Below, in pieces: positions 62,456-64,000 of a stretch of 64,000 nt of DNA; positions within the stretch are counted from its first letter, which is position 1; every line of letters starts with the position of its first letter. This DNA comes from Vibrio metoecus (GTDB lineage: Bacteria > Pseudomonadota > Gammaproteobacteria > Enterobacterales > Vibrionaceae). Location: NCBI RefSeq assembly GCF_000696385.1, contig NZ_JJMN01000062.1, positions 124,001 through 188,000 of the forward strand, in the 5' to 3' direction. The notes under the pieces are model-generated. The model made no database searches. It was not told the origin of the DNA and saw nothing but the letters and a program-made list of their open reading frames with translations. A program made the translations under genes and the position numbers.

Positions 62456-64000
62456 TTATTTTTGTAGGTCGATACGATACACCGCAAAGCCGACCTCATC
62501 GGTAGCAACTTGGGTCATCGGATATTGGCCTTTTTGCTTGATAAACTGGGCTGCTTTCTCGCTTGGTGAGGTTTCAAAGCGGATATCCAGCTTGGTTTTG
62601 CTGGAAATTGGAGCAAATGACCAGTTGTTGTCCGCACTTGGTGTTACTTCACCTTTCTCCTTGCTTACTCGCGCAATGTAATCGGCAACCACTGTGCGGT
62701 TTTCATCGGGCGAATCAAACGCAACAAACTTAGCTCCTGTCCCTGCGAACTTATTGCTATAAGCGCGATAGTTGTTGGTGGCAATCAAGAACGTCTGTTT
62801 GTCATTGATCGGTTTACCTTGGTAGCTCAGTTGCACAATACGCTGTGATTTAGGATTGATCAGTTTGCAGTCGCCGTCGTAGCGTGCAGGTTGAGTCACA
62901 TCGATTTGGTAATTGACGCCATCAATCACATCAAAGTTATAAGTTCGGAAACCATCCCAATTGATGAGCGATTGCGGTGCGCTAGACGTCACATCAATTT
63001 GGTTAAACTGGCCTGCTGAACACTCCAACCACTCTTTAAGCTGCTGACCGCTCACTTTCATGGTGACTAAGGTGTTTGGGTAGAGATAAAGATCGGCTGC
63101 GTTACGGAAGGTGAGCTCACCCGCCTCCACTTCGGTAAAACCGTTAGGGTCATCTTTACGGCCACCGGCTTTGAAAGGCGCGGCAGCGGACAGCACTGGC
63201 AAACCATCAAGGTTTGGATCGCCTTGAATAAAGCGTTCCACATAATCTTTTTGCGCCAAGTTCACGATTTGTACGGTCGGGTCATCTTGTACCAGCGACA
63301 AGAAGCTGTACATCACATCGTTGGCTTTACCAATCGGTTGATTGACGAACTCACGAGTGCCTTTGTGATCGTCTTGCAGCACTTTTACCATTGCGGCATC
63401 GGCTTCAACGAGGGCTTTTTTGTTGGCTTTATCAAAGATAGGGCGAGCTTCCGATTGACCGGAAGTGACGGCCCAACGGCCTTGTTGTTTTTCCAGCGTC
63501 AGATCCATCACCCCAACATGGCTACCCCAGCGCCCAGGCATTACGGCAGTAACACCATTGATGGTGCCTTTATCGATGTCCGCGCCCGGTACGTTCGCAA
63601 AATCTTTGCTTGGGAATACGGCGTGTGAGTGGCCAAACGCAATCGCATCAATGCCTTTCACTTGAGTCAGGTAGTAAACCGAGTTTTCTGCGCCCGCTTG
63701 GTATTCATCGGTGCTGATCCCTGAGTGCGGGATGGCCACAATCACGTCAGCGCCTTGTGCTCTCATTTCGGGAATGAATTTTTCTGCGGTCTGTTTGATG
63801 TCAGCTGCGGTGACTTTGCCTTCAAGATTCTTCTTATCCCACACCATGATTTGCGGTGGTACAAAGCCGATATAACCGATTTTGATGGTATGCATTTGAC
63901 CATCGGTATCTTTGAGGCGGTGCTCTTTAATGACGTAAGGTGTGAACAGGTGCTGACCTGTTTTGGCATCAAACACGTTGGCATTGATGTAGGGGAATGC
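62456..64000 (-). CDS. cpdB: 2',3'-cyclic-nucleotide 2'-phosphodiesterase/3'-nucleotidase, 3' part
   Basis: CpdB is a periplasmic two-domain enzyme that hydrolyses 2',3'-cyclic nucleotides and 3'-nucleotides, letting cells use extracellular nucleotides. About 515 C-terminal residues are visible; the start lies beyond the right edge. The end of the metallophosphoesterase domain has [13 protein letters not shown] and [10 protein letters not shown] with metal ligands His and Asp/Asn, followed by the 5'-nucleotidase C-terminal domain (nucleotide-binding [18 protein letters not shown]-like region). The frame is intact across the visible part. Confidence 0.93.
   Translation of the reverse strand, partial: AFPYINANVFDAKTGQHLFTPYVIKEHRLKDTDGQMHTIKIGYIGFVPPQIMVWDKKNLEGKVTAADIKQTAEKFIPEMRAQGADVIVAIPHSGISTDEYQAGAENSVYYLTQVKGIDAIAFGHSHAVFPSKDFANVPGADIDKGTINGVTAVMPGRWGSHVGVMDLTLEKQQGRWAVTSGQSEARPIFDKANKKALVEADAAMVKVLQDDHKGTREFVNQPIGKANDVMYSFLSLVQDDPTVQIVNLAQKDYVERFIQGDPNLDGLPVLSAAAPFKAGGRKDDPNGFTEVEAGELTFRNAADLYLYPNTLVTMKVSGQQLKEWLECSAGQFNQIDVTSSAPQSLINWDGFRTYNFDVIDGVNYQIDVTQPARYDGDCKLINPKSQRIVQLSYQGKPINDKQTFLIATNNYRAYSNKFAGTGAKFVAFDSPDENRTVVADYIARVSKEKGEVTPSADNNWSFAPISSKTKLDIRFETSPSEKAAQFIKQKGQYPMTQVATDEVGFAVYRIDLQK

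Overview
This window is chromosomal backbone DNA from a Vibrio, with gene content and protein sequences that look like Vibrio cholerae or a very close relative. The pointers are motX, a pilMNOPQ-aroK-aroB-damX-dam-rpe-gph-trpS run, an Xds-type secreted nuclease ending in a GlyGly-CTERM tail, crp next to prkB, and a gammaproteobacterial S10-spc-alpha ribosomal protein cluster. I see no rRNA, tRNA, CRISPR array, transposase, integrase or prophage. Assignment to species is inference; no search was run.

Layout. 1-5095: 5' part of mrcA (PBP1A), divergent from pilMNOPQ (type IV pilus alignment complex and secretin). 5282-12001: aroK, aroB, damX, dam, rpe, gph, trpS. 12139-15812: a periplasmic binding protein and the extracellular nuclease Xds. 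15886-18777 (minus): rimO and a sulfide:quinone oxidoreductase. 19079-24823: pabA, astC-astA-astD of the arginine succinyltransferase pathway, and a DUF1338/HglS-type dioxygenase. 24886-30442 (minus): crp, prkB, yheU, yheT, a TIGR02444-type gene and yheS. 30574-33851: kefG-kefB-yheV and slyD. 34017-36437: iaaA and purA. 36646-39143: motX, convergent with a YejM-like membrane sulfatase-fold protein. 39330-42543: rnr-rlmB. 42686-56717: S10 operon (rpsJ to rpsQ), spc operon (rplN to rpmJ) and alpha operon (rpsM to rplQ), each with a visible promoter and leader structure. 56797-64000: a DUF2780 gene, fklB, oapA, an EamA exporter, elaA, dbpA, a Crp/Fnr regulator and the 3' part of cpdB.

How the genes work together. 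The window is mostly housekeeping: translation, the shikimate pathway, Dam methylation, tryptophan charging and global cAMP control. It also carries surface and motility functions: type IV pilus, MotX and cell-envelope proteins. Regulatory structure is rich in places: a FliA-type promoter at motX, a CRP-type site upstream of crp, a TrpR-operator-like palindrome upstream of trpS, the S4-binding pseudoknot leader of the alpha operon, and several strong bidirectional terminators.

A dominant feature is sequence quality. Eleven genes, including rpoA, rplF, rplQ and dam, are broken by one or more one-base indels, mostly extra bases beside homopolymers. One of them, yheS, has three clustered indels that cancel and silently scramble a signature motif. 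I read these as sequencing errors rather than biology and have annotated the genes at full length. I did not find a convincing new biological system; the most interesting leads are regulatory elements and the sqr and DUF1338 genes.
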